Notes under the pieces: generated by a model
The model's input: only the letters and a program-made list of their open reading frames with translations
The model's database searches: none
What the model was told of the DNA's origin: nothing
Translations under genes and position numbers: made by a program
Shown: in pieces, positions 1-7,341 of the stretch
Layout: every line of letters begins with the position of its first letter
Position numbering within the stretch: the first letter of the stretch is position 1
Source: an uncultured Methylophaga sp.
GTDB lineage: Bacteria > Pseudomonadota > Gammaproteobacteria > Nitrosococcales > Methylophagaceae
Reading direction: 5' to 3'
Assembly: GCA_946885755.1 (NCBI GenBank)
Contig: CAMPHB010000056.1
Coordinates: 1-7,544 of the forward strand
DNA: 7,544 nucleotides

Positions 1-555
1 AAGCGTCAGCGGTATTAACCATAAACATTCAGCAGTCAGTCCGTTCAAGCCATCCACCGGATGCATTTTGCGAATCAGACCATACAAAGCAAAAGCGATG
101 GATAAAGACAGCCCCACCCATGGTAAAGCACCAAGACTGATGAGTTCCCAGACAATGGCGATCACTGCAAAAACAGCCGCTGCCGCTTGCAACTTATGCA
201 GCCGTTCTTTAAGAATCAGCCGGGCCAGTAATAAACTCATCACCGGGGTAATAAAATAACCGAGACTGGCCTCAAGTACCCGCTGTTCAGATACCGCCCA
301 GATATAAATCAGCCAGTTAACGGCAATAAGCAAAGACGAAACAGCCAGCCAGGCCATTTGTTGTTTATTTATGATCAACCGGGTCAGACTGCGCCAGCGG
401 CCCAGCAAAATGCCAATCAGCAAAGTTGCCAAAAGCGACCAGATTATCCGATGTGCCAATACCTCAGTGGCACTGACATGGCTTAAATAATGGAAAAATA
501 ACGGAAAGCCACCCCAGATAGCATAAGCCGCAATCGCTAGTAAAAGTCCGTGCAT
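1..555 (-). CDS. rarD: RarD-like EamA-family transporter, 5' part only
   Basis: Reading the minus strand from ATG at 555-553 gives 185 open codons running off the window at base 1. E. coli RarD is about 296 residues, so roughly the last third is missing. The product is a hydrophobic inner-membrane protein of the drug/metabolite transporter superfamily. Helices are visible at about residues 3-23, 37-53, 67-88, 98-114, 121-140 and 143-161, with a further one beginning near 176. RarD-like landmarks are AAYAIWGGFP (9-18), LAHRIIWS (33-40), NWLIYIWAV (80-88), LEASLGYFITP (94-104) and ALYGLIRK (156-163). E. coli RarD was named for a chloramphenicol-sensitivity link, but its natural substrate is not firmly known, so the substrate here is open. 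A weak GAGA ribosome site (561-564) lies 5 bases before the start. The gene is divergent from the cyclic-di-GMP gene. Family is confident; the symbol is by remembered similarity to E. coli RarD. Confidence 0.88.
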   Translation of the reverse strand, partial: MHGLLLAIAAYAIWGGFPLFFHYLSHVSATEVLAHRIIWSLLATLLIGILLGRWRSLTRLIINKQQMAWLAVSSLLIAVNWLIYIWAVSEQRVLEASLGYFITPVMSLLLARLILKERLHKLQAAAAVFAVIAIVWELISLGALPWVGLSLSIAFALYGLIRKMHPVDGLNGLTAECLWLIPLTL

Positions 556-619
556 CAGTTTCTCGCTTAACAGAGCTAAAAGTGTAATGCATTTGCCCCG
601 GCAGTACAGAGACGGAATT

Positions 620-628
620 TGTTATAGT
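620..628 (+). promoter_or_regulatory. Extended -10 promoter element for the GGDEF-EAL gene
   Basis: TGTTATAGT reads as TGn followed by TATAGT, a five-of-six match to the sigma-70 -10 box with the TG extension. No recognisable -35 box sits 16-18 bases upstream, which is common for extended -10 promoters. A start site around 635 would give a leader of about 29 bases before the GTG at 664, leaving room for the ribosome site at 649-654. The inference rests on motif match and position only. Confidence 0.45.
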
Positions 629-648
629 CGGCCGGGTGAATTGCCTAC

Positions 649-654
649 AGGGAA
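649..654 (+). promoter_or_regulatory. Ribosome binding site supporting a GTG start
   Basis: AGGGAA lies 9 bases before GTG at 664. This good Shine-Dalgarno match at normal spacing is the reason for accepting the non-ATG start of the PAS-GGDEF-EAL gene. Confidence 0.6.
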
Positions 655-663
655 CGGCTTAAA

Positions 664-2613
664 GTGGCTAACAAGTTCATCCAGTTACATGCACGGCTGA
701 GATATTATCAGCGTGCCGGCTATCTCGCGCCAGTGCGTATTGCCCTGTTATATGCCGTTTTCGCGGCGTTATGGATTTTTTTCTCGGATCAGTTTATCGA
801 ATTAATCGCCACTGACAAACGCGGGTTATCGCAACTGCAAACCTTTAAAGGACTGGCTTTTGTGGTTGTCACCACCTTGCTGGTATGGCTGCTGGTACAC
901 CGTTCATTCAGTGCACAAATCCGCTTGGTACAGGCATTACGAAACAGCCAGCAACGTCAGCAATTATTACTAGATACGGTGCCTTATGGCATTCAGGAAT
1001 CTGATCTGAATGGCAAAATCACCTACAGCAACAAAGCCCATCATCAGATCCTGGCGGCGGCTGAGGGAACCTTGATCGGCCGTAATATCTGGGATTTTCA
1101 GGTTGATCCTCAGGAGCAGCAGGATCTGCAAAGGTATTACGCGCAACTGGTTGACCAGCAGCCCACACCGGAAGCCTATGTCACCAGCAACATGACGCTG
1201 GACGGACAGCAAAAAGTGTTGGAAATTGTCTGGGACTATTTACGCGACAGTGATGGTCAACTGCAGGGCTTTATTGCGGTTATTTCGGATATTACGATGC
1301 GTAAACGCCAGGAAGAGCGCATTTTGCATCTGGCACATTACGATACCCTGACCAATCTGCCCAACCGCTTTCTGGCAATGGACCGGCTTAAGCAGATCCT
1401 AAAACAAACAAAGCGCCAGCAACAGTTGGCAGCTGTGTTGTTTATGGATCTGGATAATTTCAAAAAAATTAACGATTCACTGGGTCATGAAACTGGTGAC
1501 CGGCTGTTGATCGAGGCCGCACAAAGACTGCGTCAGAAATTGCGCCAGGGCGATACTATCGGCCGTCTGGGCGGTGATGAATTTATCGTGCTGCTCGCCG
1601 ATGTTAAAACGCCGGACAAATTGATGGCGATTACCGAAACGTTGTTGGATCAATTTCGTAAACCGTTCCGGCTCGATGAGCGCGAATTGATCCTGACAGC
1701 CAGTGTCGGCATCGCACTGTATCCGCAAGATGGTGAAGATGCTTCAACATTATTGAGACATGCCGATTCGGCGATGTTTTATGCCAAAGATCAGGGGCGC
1801 AACAATTACGCTTTTTTCACGCCGGAAATGAATCAAGCCGCTGCCCGCCGGCTGAGTATTGAACAACAAATGCACAGTGCGCTGGAACGGGGAGAGTTTT
1901 ATCTGCATTACCAGCCGCTATACCGTTTGCAGGATAATCAGCTGACTGGTGTAGAGGCGTTAATCCGCTGGCATAACCCTGTGCTCGGGCAAGTGCCACC
2001 GGATGAGTTTATACCGATTGCTGAACAGACCGGACTGATTGTCAAAATTGGTGAATTTGTTATCGAAACGGCTTTGCAGATGCTTAGTCTGTGGCAGCAA
2101 GAGCACGCTGAACTGCATATGGCAATAAATCTGTCGCCGGCACAGTTTCGTGATACCGGTCTCAGTGACTTTATCAGTGATTCTATTTGTCGCTATCCAT
2201 TAATTGCCGGCACCCTGGAACTGGAAATAACCGAAGGCGTGTTGCTGAGCGGTTATGCCCATACCGATGAGGTTTTGAAAAAACTGACGGATCTGGATAT
2301 CCGCCTGGCGATGGATGATTTTGGTACTGGTTATTCATCGTTGAGTTATCTGCGGCGATATCCTTTTAAAGTGCTGAAAATAGACCGTAGTTTTATCAGT
2401 GATATGACCCATGATGCCGGTGATCGGGAGTTGGTTAATGCGGCGATTGCCATGGCCCATGGTCTGGGGATTCAAGTGGTTGCTGAGGGTGTGGAAACCG
2501 ATGACCAGCGGTTATTGCTGAAAACCTTGAACTGCGATTACGCACAAGGATATTTGTTCAGCAAGCCATTGCCGGCGGAAGATATCAGTGCGCAATTAAC
2601 GGCACACAGATAA
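664..2613 (+). CDS. Membrane-anchored PAS-GGDEF-EAL cyclic-di-GMP enzyme
   Basis: This 649-residue protein has GGDEF (diguanylate cyclase) and EAL (cyclic-di-GMP phosphodiesterase) domains behind a sensor. Two helices (about 25-41 and 62-79) enclose a short, probably periplasmic, loop. A PAS domain spans about 98-214; its ligand cannot be told. The GGDEF domain (about 218-380) has DTLTNLPNR (227-235), D262 in FMDLDNF, an intact GGDEF at 303-307 and a product-inhibition site R294-x-x-D297, five residues upstream as usual. The EAL domain (about 395-645) keeps E431-A-L, N489, E521, D551-D552-FGTGYS, K572-I-D574, E608 and Q628. Both domains therefore look catalytically competent, and the net activity cannot be predicted. 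The GTG start is supported by AGGGAA at 649-654; I see no better start, and later starts would approach or cut the first helix. It is divergent from rarD and 164 bases upstream of nuoA. The regulated process is unknown. Confidence 0.93.
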   Translation: MANKFIQLHARLRYYQRAGYLAPVRIALLYAVFAALWIFFSDQFIELIATDKRGLSQLQTFKGLAFVVVTTLLVWLLVHRSFSAQIRLVQALRNSQQRQQLLLDTVPYGIQESDLNGKITYSNKAHHQILAAAEGTLIGRNIWDFQVDPQEQQDLQRYYAQLVDQQPTPEAYVTSNMTLDGQQKVLEIVWDYLRDSDGQLQGFIAVISDITMRKRQEERILHLAHYDTLTNLPNRFLAMDRLKQILKQTKRQQQLAAVLFMDLDNFKKINDSLGHETGDRLLIEAAQRLRQKLRQGDTIGRLGGDEFIVLLADVKTPDKLMAITETLLDQFRKPFRLDERELILTASVGIALYPQDGEDASTLLRHADSAMFYAKDQGRNNYAFFTPEMNQAAARRLSIEQQMHSALERGEFYLHYQPLYRLQDNQLTGVEALIRWHNPVLGQVPPDEFIPIAEQTGLIVKIGEFVIETALQMLSLWQQEHAELHMAINLSPAQFRDTGLSDFISDSICRYPLIAGTLELEITEGVLLSGYAHTDEVLKKLTDLDIRLAMDDFGTGYSSLSYLRRYPFKVLKIDRSFISDMTHDAGDRELVNAAIAMAHGLGIQVVAEGVETDDQRLLLKTLNCDYAQGYLFSKPLPAEDISAQLTAHR

Positions 2614-2649
2614 AGTGTCAGAAAATGTTTTAAGCAGACAAATTACGGC

Positions 2650-2678
2650 TTCTCATCACTGGTTTTAGTGTGTAGTAT
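2650..2678 (+). promoter_or_regulatory. Candidate sigma-70 promoter for the nuo operon
   Basis: TTCTCA (2650-2655) and TAGTAT (2673-2678) are separated by 17 bases, each matching four of six consensus positions. Transcription would begin near 2685, close to or inside the first hairpin, leaving a leader of about 90 bases. This is the best pair I found in the gap but it is weak. The true promoter could instead depend on an activator or lie upstream of or inside the GGDEF-EAL gene. Confidence 0.25.
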
Positions 2679-2682
2679 CAAG

Positions 2683-2698
2683 GGCTGAACTGTCAGCC
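2683..2698 (+). repeat. Perfect 6-bp inverted repeat in the nuo leader
   Basis: GGCTGA (2683-2688) and TCAGCC (2693-2698) are perfectly complementary around a four-base loop ACTG. No T-run follows, so it is not a standard intrinsic terminator. It could be an RNA hairpin, a protein-binding palindrome near the promoter candidate, or chance. Confidence 0.4.
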
Positions 2699-2723
2699 GT
2701 TGAAGCGGTCAGACTAACGAGTG

Positions 2724-2747
2724 CCGGACTACTCTCAGTAGCTTCGG
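2724..2747 (+). repeat. Stem-loop 30 bases ahead of nuoA
   Basis: CCGGA (2724-2728) and CTACT (2729-2733) pair with AGTAG (2737-2741) and TTCGG (2743-2747). This gives a ten-pair stem with one G-U wobble, one bulged C (2742) and a three-base loop CTC. No T-run follows it. Its 3' arm contains bases that can instead pair with the nuoA ribosome site region at 2768-2772. A role in nuoA translation is inference. Confidence 0.4.
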
Positions 2748-2765
2748 ACATCCTTGGCAAGTGGT

Positions 2766-2771
2766 AGGAAG
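2766..2771 (+). promoter_or_regulatory. nuoA ribosome binding site, fixes the start at 2778
   Basis: AGGAAG has its AGGA core (2766-2769) 8 bases before ATG at 2778. This selects that ATG over the in-frame TTG at 2754, which has no comparable site and would add eight residues that NuoA proteins do not have. Confidence 0.75.
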
Positions 2772-2777
2772 CGGTAC

Positions 2778-3134
2778 ATGTTGGAGAGTTATCTCCCCAT
2801 ACTGTTGTTCATCATCATGGGCGTCGCTTTTGGCGTAGTGCCCTTATTGGCCGGATTTGTATTGGCACCACGGCGGCCGGATGCCGAAAAAAACTCCGCC
2901 TACGAATGTGGTTTCCCGCCATTTGAAGACACCCATAGCAAGTTCGACGTCCGTTATTACCTGGTCGCTATCCTGTTTATCATTTTCGATCTGGAAATTG
3001 CCTTTCTATTTCCATGGGCAATTGTGCTCGATGATGTCGGTGTGTTCGGCCTAATGGCGATGTTTCTGTTTCTGGCGATTCTCGTGGTCGGCTTTATTTA
3101 TGAATGGAAAAAAGGCGCACTGGAATGGGAGTAG
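2778..3134 (+). CDS. nuoA: NADH-quinone oxidoreductase subunit A
   Basis: This 118-residue, three-helix inner-membrane protein is the ND3 homologue of complex I. It lines the quinone cavity at the junction of the peripheral and membrane arms. Helices run at about 5-29, 58-80 and 87-108. The loop between helices 1 and 2 carries YECGFPPFE (42-50), whose C44 matches the conserved cysteine of mitochondrial ND3. Helix 2 has the conserved acidic pair D71 and E73 in [11 protein letters not shown] (70-80), and the end reads [11 protein letters not shown], as in many proteobacterial NuoA proteins. The ATG at 2778 is preceded by AGGA at good spacing, and the 118-residue length is normal for the family. 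It is the first gene of the operon, and its last 10 bases overlap nuoB, which suggests coupled translation. Identification is secure. Confidence 0.97.
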   Translation: MLESYLPILLFIIMGVAFGVVPLLAGFVLAPRRPDAEKNSAYECGFPPFEDTHSKFDVRYYLVAILFIIFDLEIAFLFPWAIVLDDVGVFGLMAMFLFLAILVVGFIYEWKKGALEWE

Positions 3135-3613
3135 AAGGCATTCTCAAAGAAGGCGTGGTCACCACCAGTGCCGATAAATTAATCAACTGGGCACGCACCG
3201 GATCGTTATGGCCGATGACCTTTGGCCTCGCTTGTTGCGCCGTGGAAATGATGCATGCCGGTGCCTCGCGTTACGATTTGGACCGGTTTGGTATTGTCTT
3301 CCGGCCCAGTCCGCGCCAATCCGATGTAATGATTGTGGCCGGTACGCTGGTCAATAAAATGGCGCCGGCGCTGCGTAAAGTTTATGACCAGATGTCGGAG
3401 CCGCGCTGGGTTATTTCGATGGGATCCTGCGCCAATGGCGGTGGGTATTATCACTATTCTTATTCAGTCGTGCGCGGCTGTGATCGCATCGTGCCGGTCG
3501 ATATTTATGTGCCTGGTTGTCCGCCCACTGCCGAGGCTTTGTTATACGGCATTATTCAGCTGCAAAAGAAAATACAGCGCACTGACACTATCGCCCGGCG
3601 GCAAGAGGCGTAA
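3125..3613 (+). CDS. nuoB: NADH-quinone oxidoreductase subunit B
   Basis: This 162-residue protein is the PSST homologue, binding the terminal [4Fe-4S] cluster N2 that passes electrons to quinone at the NuoB-NuoD interface. The ligands are visible: tandem C37-C38 in [11 protein letters not shown]102 in GSCANGG and C132 in [12 protein letters not shown]. The stretches [16 protein letters not shown] and [16 protein letters not shown] are typical of the family. I start it at ATG 3125 ([10 protein letters not shown]), inside the end of nuoA. AAAGG at 3111-3115 lies 9 bases upstream. An in-frame ATG at 3104 would add seven residues (MEKRRTG) that arise from nuoA coding sequence read in another frame. 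The next gene follows after a 2-base gap. Confidence 0.97.
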   Translation: MGVEGILKEGVVTTSADKLINWARTGSLWPMTFGLACCAVEMMHAGASRYDLDRFGIVFRPSPRQSDVMIVAGTLVNKMAPALRKVYDQMSEPRWVISMGSCANGGGYYHYSYSVVRGCDRIVPVDIYVPGCPPTAEALLYGIIQLQKKIQRTDTIARRQEA

Positions 3614-3615
3614 TT

Positions 3616-4275
3616 ATGTCAAAAGCGCTCAAACAACAGCTGGAACAGCATTTTAACGACGCGCTGATTGATTGTGACTATGCCCGCGATGAAATTACCT
3701 TCTATGTCGACGTTGAGCATTTGCTGACGATTTGCCAGTCACTGCGTGATGATTTTGGCTTTGAGCAGTTAGTCGATCTGTGCGGTGTTGATTATTCTGC
3801 TTACGGCAACAGTGGCTGGGAAACCAAACAGGCTTCCGAACAAGGTTTCAGCCGCGCCCGTGAAGCGCAGGAACACAGCGACAGTGAAGTCGATGGTTAC
3901 CGTTTTGCGGTGGTTTATCATTTGTTATCGGTCAGTCGTAATCAGCGCTTGCGAGTCAAAGTGCATTTAACGGCTGAAGATGCGCTGATTGATTCGGTCA
4001 CCGGGATTTGGGCCTGTGCTGACTGGTATGAGCGTGAAGCATTTGATTTATTCGGGATCTTATTTCGCGGCCATAATGATCTGCGGCGCATACTGACTGA
4101 CTATGGTTTTGTCGGCCATCCGTTTCGTAAAGATTTCCCGCTTATCGGTAACGTTGAAATGCGTTATGACGAAACCCAAAAACGCGTTATTTACGAGCCG
4201 GTCAGTATTGAGCCGCGAACGCTGGTGCCCCGCGTGATCCGTGATGACAACCGCTATCATCAAGAGGAAACCTGA
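3616..4275 (+). CDS. nuoC: NADH-quinone oxidoreductase subunit C
   Basis: This 219-residue protein is the 30-kDa subunit homologue. It has no cofactor and supports NuoD and NuoB in the connecting module of the peripheral arm. The family signature is clear: [14 protein letters not shown] (137-150), then [14 protein letters not shown] (152-165) and [10 protein letters not shown] (167-176). It is a free-standing protein, unlike the NuoCD fusion of E. coli. Residues about 61-94, between LVDLCGVDY and [11 protein letters not shown], form a polar, charged stretch rich in Ser, Glu and Gln that looks like a surface insertion; in many NuoC proteins this join is shorter. AAGAGG (3603-3608) sits 7 bases before the ATG. 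The TGA stop shares its A with the ATG of nuoD, so the two proteins are likely made by coupled translation. Confidence 0.96.
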   Translation: MSKALKQQLEQHFNDALIDCDYARDEITFYVDVEHLLTICQSLRDDFGFEQLVDLCGVDYSAYGNSGWETKQASEQGFSRAREAQEHSDSEVDGYRFAVVYHLLSVSRNQRLRVKVHLTAEDALIDSVTGIWACADWYEREAFDLFGILFRGHNDLRRILTDYGFVGHPFRKDFPLIGNVEMRYDETQKRVIYEPVSIEPRTLVPRVIRDDNRYHQEET

Positions 4276-5528
4276 TGGCGGAAATTAAGAACTACACGCT
4301 GAATTTTGGCCCACAACATCCTGCTGCGCATGGCGTATTACGGGTGATTCTGGAAATGGACGGCGATGTCATGGAGCGCGCCGACCCGCATATCGGCCTG
4401 CTGCATCGTGGCACCGAAAAACTGGCTGAATCCAAACCATTTAATCAAAGTATTGGTTATATGGACCGGCTCGATTACGTATCGATGATGTGTAATGAGC
4501 ATGCTTACGTTATGGCGATTGAAAAACTGCTGGGTATAGAACCACCGGTACGCGCGCAATATATCCGGGTGTTATTTGATGAAATGACGCGGATTTTGAA
4601 TCACCTGATGTGGCTTGGCGCGCATGGTCTCGACATCGGGGCCATGACCGTGTTCTTGTACTGTTTTCGTGAGCGCGAAGACTTGATGGACTGTTATGAA
4701 GCGGTCTCCGGCGCGCGGATGCATGCGACTTACTACCGGCCGGGCGGAGTATATCGTGATCTGCCGGATCGGATGCCACAATATCAGGCCTCCAAATGGC
4801 ACAGCCAGAAGGAGGTCGATGCCAAAAACGCGAACCGGCGCGGCAGCCTGTTGGATTTTATTGAAGATTTTGTCAAACGCTTTCCAAAATGTGTTGATGA
4901 GTATGAAACACTGCTCACTGACAACCGTATCTGGAAACAACGTACCGTCGGTATTGGTGTTGTGACCCCCGAGCGGGCATTGCAACTGGGCTTTACCGGA
5001 CCAATGCTGCGTGGCAGTGGCGTCGAGTGGGATCTGCGCAAAAAACAACCGTATGCCGTTTATGATCAACTGGATTTTGCAATTCCGGTTGGTAAAGAGG
5101 GCGACTGTTACGATCGTTACTTGGTACGTGTTGAAGAAATGCGCCAGTCCGCGAAAATCATGCAGCAATGCATTGACTGGCTGCGCGTTAATCCGGGGCC
5201 GGTACAGGTTGACAATGCCAAGGTAGTACCGCCCAGTCGTATTGATATGAAAGACGACATGGAAGCGTTGATCCATCACTTTAAGCTGTTTACCGAAGGC
5301 TACTGCGTCCCTGAGGGTGAAGTCTATGCCGCCGTTGAGCATCCCAAGGGCGAGTTTGGTATTTATATGGTGTCTGATGGCGCAAATAAACCGTATCGGG
5401 TGAAAATCCGTGCGCCCGGTTTTCCGCATCTGGCGGCGATGGATGAAATGTCCAAAGGCCATATGCTGGCCGATGTGGTGGCACTTATCGGCACCATGGA
5501 CATTGTTTTTGGTGAGATTGACCGATGA
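4275..5528 (+). CDS. nuoD: NADH-quinone oxidoreductase subunit D
   Basis: This 417-residue protein is the 49-kDa subunit homologue, derived from the large subunit of NiFe hydrogenases. With NuoB it forms the quinone-reduction site. The N-terminal GPQHPAAHG (12-20) supplies H19, and YMDRLDY (62-68) supplies Y68. They correspond to the quinone-headgroup His and Tyr (His38 and Tyr87 in Thermus Nqo4, with the same 49-residue separation). Other family blocks are [10 protein letters not shown] (41-50), [20 protein letters not shown] (106-125), [10 protein letters not shown] and the C-terminal [12 protein letters not shown]. The hydrogenase NiFe cysteine ligands are absent, as expected. AAGAGGA at 4262-4268 precedes the ATG by 6 bases. 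It overlaps nuoC by 1 base and nuoE by 4 (ATGA). Length is normal and the gene intact. Confidence 0.98.
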   Translation: MAEIKNYTLNFGPQHPAAHGVLRVILEMDGDVMERADPHIGLLHRGTEKLAESKPFNQSIGYMDRLDYVSMMCNEHAYVMAIEKLLGIEPPVRAQYIRVLFDEMTRILNHLMWLGAHGLDIGAMTVFLYCFREREDLMDCYEAVSGARMHATYYRPGGVYRDLPDRMPQYQASKWHSQKEVDAKNANRRGSLLDFIEDFVKRFPKCVDEYETLLTDNRIWKQRTVGIGVVTPERALQLGFTGPMLRGSGVEWDLRKKQPYAVYDQLDFAIPVGKEGDCYDRYLVRVEEMRQSAKIMQQCIDWLRVNPGPVQVDNAKVVPPSRIDMKDDMEALIHHFKLFTEGYCVPEGEVYAAVEHPKGEFGIYMVSDGANKPYRVKIRAPGFPHLAAMDEMSKGHMLADVVALIGTMDIVFGEIDR

Positions 5529-6034
5529 CCAAAATGCAATTATCCGGCCCGCGTGAGCAATTATTTACTGCTGAGATCCGTCAGCAACTGGATAAATGGA
5601 TCGGCAAATATCCGCCTGGTCAGGCGCAATCGGCGGTGATCCCGGCCTTACACATTTTGCAGGAGCATCATGACGGCTGGCTTAGCAAACCGCTGATGCA
5701 GGCACTGGCGGTGTATCTGGACGTTGCAGAAATCAGCGTTTACGAAGTAGCGACTTTTTACACCATGTATGAGTTGCAACCGACCGGCCGCCATAAAATC
5801 AGCCTGTGTACCAATATTTCCTGTTTATTGTGTGGTTCAGAACAGATCGCCGAACATATCCAGCAAAAACTGGGCATCGGTTTTGGTGAAACCACTGATG
5901 ACGGTAAATTCACACTGAAAGAGGTGGAATGTTTAGGCGCCTGTGTTGGCGCGCCGATGTTATTGCTCGACAAGCAATATCACGAGCATTTAACGCCGGC
6001 CAAAGTCGATGCCATTCTGGACGGGGTGAAATAA
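5525..6034 (+). CDS. nuoE: NADH-quinone oxidoreductase subunit E
   Basis: This 169-residue protein is the 24-kDa subunit homologue with a thioredoxin-like [2Fe-2S] domain. It carries cluster N1a next to the FMN of NuoF, off the main electron path. The four ligands are C95 and C100 in LCTNISC, and C136 and C140 in [12 protein letters not shown]. The N-terminal helical part contains [18 protein letters not shown] (36-53) and [15 protein letters not shown] (72-86), as usual. A fifth cysteine, C103, lies just three residues after C100. The ATG at 5525 forms an ATGA overlap with the nuoD stop, and GGTGAG (5511-5516) provides the ribosome site. A second in-frame ATG three codons later is a less likely start. 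The TAATG junction with nuoF implies coupling, fitting the tight NuoE-NuoF pairing in the NADH module. Confidence 0.97.
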   Translation: MTKMQLSGPREQLFTAEIRQQLDKWIGKYPPGQAQSAVIPALHILQEHHDGWLSKPLMQALAVYLDVAEISVYEVATFYTMYELQPTGRHKISLCTNISCLLCGSEQIAEHIQQKLGIGFGETTDDGKFTLKEVECLGACVGAPMLLLDKQYHEHLTPAKVDAILDGVK

Positions 6035-7341
6035 TGCAGCAGCTCAATCAGATATGTTTCCGGACCTTACAGTTTGACCAGCCGTGGACGCTGGAAAACT
6101 ACCGTAAAGTCGGTGGTTACACCATGCTGGAGCAGATCCTGCGTGATAAAACCCGTCAGGAAACCATTATTGAGCAAATCAAAAACTCGGCGTTGCGCGG
6201 CCGCGGCGGTGCCGGTTTTCCCACCGGTCTGAAATGGAGTTTTATGCCGCGCAAAATGCCCGGTGCCAAATATATCGTCTGTAATTCCGACGAGGGTGAG
6301 CCGGGTACCTGCAAAGATCGTGACATCATGCGTTATAACCCCCATCAGCTGATTGAAGGCATGATCATCGCTGGTTACACCATCGGTGCAGAAGCTGGTT
6401 ATAACTATATCCGCGGTGAGTTTTACGAACCAATTGAGCGTTTTGAACAAGCGTTAGTCGAAGCCCGCGAGGCCGGTTATTTGGGTAAAAATATCCTTGG
6501 TAGCGGTTTTAATTTTGAACTGCATACACAACCCGGTGCCGGTGCTTATATCTGCGGCGAAGAAACCGCGCTGCTGGAATCACTGGAAGGCAAAAAAGGC
6601 CAGCCACGTTACAAACCGCCGTTTCCGGCAGGGTATGGTTTATATGGCCGGCCAACGACGATTAATAACACCGAAACATTGGCCTCGGTGCCGGTGATTT
6701 TGCAGCATGGTGCCGACTGGTTCCATGAACTGGGTACACCCAATAACGGCGGTCAGAAAATTTTCTGCATGACCGGCCATGTCAATAAACCCGGTAATTA
6801 CGAAGTGCCGCTGGGTATGCCGTTTGCTGAACTGCTGGAACTGGCCGGTGGTGTTCGCGAAGGCCATCAGTTAAAAGCCGTGATCCCCGGCGGCACGTCG
6901 ACACCGGTGGTGCCTGCTGATGTCATGATGCAAACACCGATGAGTTATGACGGTATCGGCAAAGCCGGATCGATGCTGGGCGCCGGATCGGTGATTGTGA
7001 TGGATGATTCGACCTGCATGGTCAAAGCGCTGGAACGTATCGCCTATTTTTATTATGAAGAATCCTGTGGCCAGTGTACCCCATGCCGGGAAGGCACCGG
7101 CTGGTTGTACCGGGTGATTAAACGTATCGAAAATGGTCAGGGCCGGCAGGAAGATTTGGATCGGCTGGTGGATGTCGCCGAAAACATCAACGGTAATACC
7201 ATTTGCGCGCTGGGTGATGCGGCGGCGGCACCAGTCATCAGCTTTATCAAACATTTCCGTGAAGAATTCCAGTATCACATCGATCATGGCTGCTGCATGG
7301 TCGGTCACACTGCGCCGCAGGGGATGCGTCAATATGGTTAA
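6034..7341 (+). CDS. nuoF: NADH-quinone oxidoreductase subunit F (NADH- and FMN-binding)
   Basis: This 435-residue protein is the 51-kDa subunit homologue. It oxidises NADH at FMN and passes electrons to the [4Fe-4S] cluster N3. The glycine-rich nucleotide loop [14 protein letters not shown] is at 55-68. FMN-site blocks [13 protein letters not shown] (84-96) and [19 protein letters not shown] (168-186) follow. The N3 ligands are C345, C348 and C351 in [11 protein letters not shown] and C391 in NTICALGD. I start at ATG 6034, whose A is the last base of the nuoE TAA stop; GGGGTGA at 6023-6029 is the ribosome site, rather close at 4 bases. An open frame extends 35 codons upstream into nuoE, but those residues are nuoE sequence in another frame and are not family sequence. 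Its end overlaps nuoG by 8 bases. Identification is secure. Confidence 0.98.
   Translation: MQQLNQICFRTLQFDQPWTLENYRKVGGYTMLEQILRDKTRQETIIEQIKNSALRGRGGAGFPTGLKWSFMPRKMPGAKYIVCNSDEGEPGTCKDRDIMRYNPHQLIEGMIIAGYTIGAEAGYNYIRGEFYEPIERFEQALVEAREAGYLGKNILGSGFNFELHTQPGAGAYICGEETALLESLEGKKGQPRYKPPFPAGYGLYGRPTTINNTETLASVPVILQHGADWFHELGTPNNGGQKIFCMTGHVNKPGNYEVPLGMPFAELLELAGGVREGHQLKAVIPGGTSTPVVPADVMMQTPMSYDGIGKAGSMLGAGSVIVMDDSTCMVKALERIAYFYYEESCGQCTPCREGTGWLYRVIKRIENGQGRQEDLDRLVDVAENINGNTICALGDAAAAPVISFIKHFREEFQYHIDHGCCMVGHTAPQGMRQYG

Larger units (their letters stand above)
556..663. promoter_or_regulatory. Divergent intergenic region between rarD and the GGDEF-EAL gene
   Basis: This 108-base gap must hold the start signals for both flanking genes unless they are transcribed from further away. 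On the + strand it contains a good extended -10 element at 620-628. On the - strand, TATAAC (complement of 621-626) overlaps that same element, and TACACT lies nearer rarD, but neither has a convincing -35. I see no clear operator palindrome, RNA gene or small ORF in it. Confidence 0.55.
2614..2777 (+). promoter_or_regulatory. Intergenic leader region upstream of the nuo operon
   Basis: These 164 bases separate the GGDEF-EAL stop codon from the nuoA start. I find no credible ORF and no tRNA: there is no TTCGA-type T-loop or cloverleaf, although some proteobacteria carry a tRNA-Leu ahead of nuoA. No hairpin followed by a T-run is present, so termination of the upstream gene is not evident. The region holds a weak promoter candidate (2650-2678), two hairpins (2683-2698 and 2724-2747) and the nuoA ribosome site (2766-2771). 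Confidence 0.6.

Noticed and set aside
68..259. A 63-codon plus-strand open frame at the left end
   Set aside because: It is antisense to the well-supported rarD frame, and its translation resembles no protein I know.
2657..2670. CACT and AGTG around GGTTTT as a terminator for the GGDEF-EAL gene
   Set aside because: The stem has only four pairs and is not followed by a T-run, so it does not qualify as an intrinsic terminator.
2614..2777. A tRNA gene ahead of nuoA, as found in some proteobacteria
   Set aside because: There is no T-loop motif, anticodon arm or acceptor pairing in the gap.
4572..5462. A 296-codon open frame on the minus strand, antisense to nuoD
   Set aside because: It lies wholly within nuoD, which is certain. 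Its translation shows no domain or membrane pattern I recognise. Long antisense frames are common opposite conserved genes with biased codon use, and I see no ribosome site or independent promoter for it.
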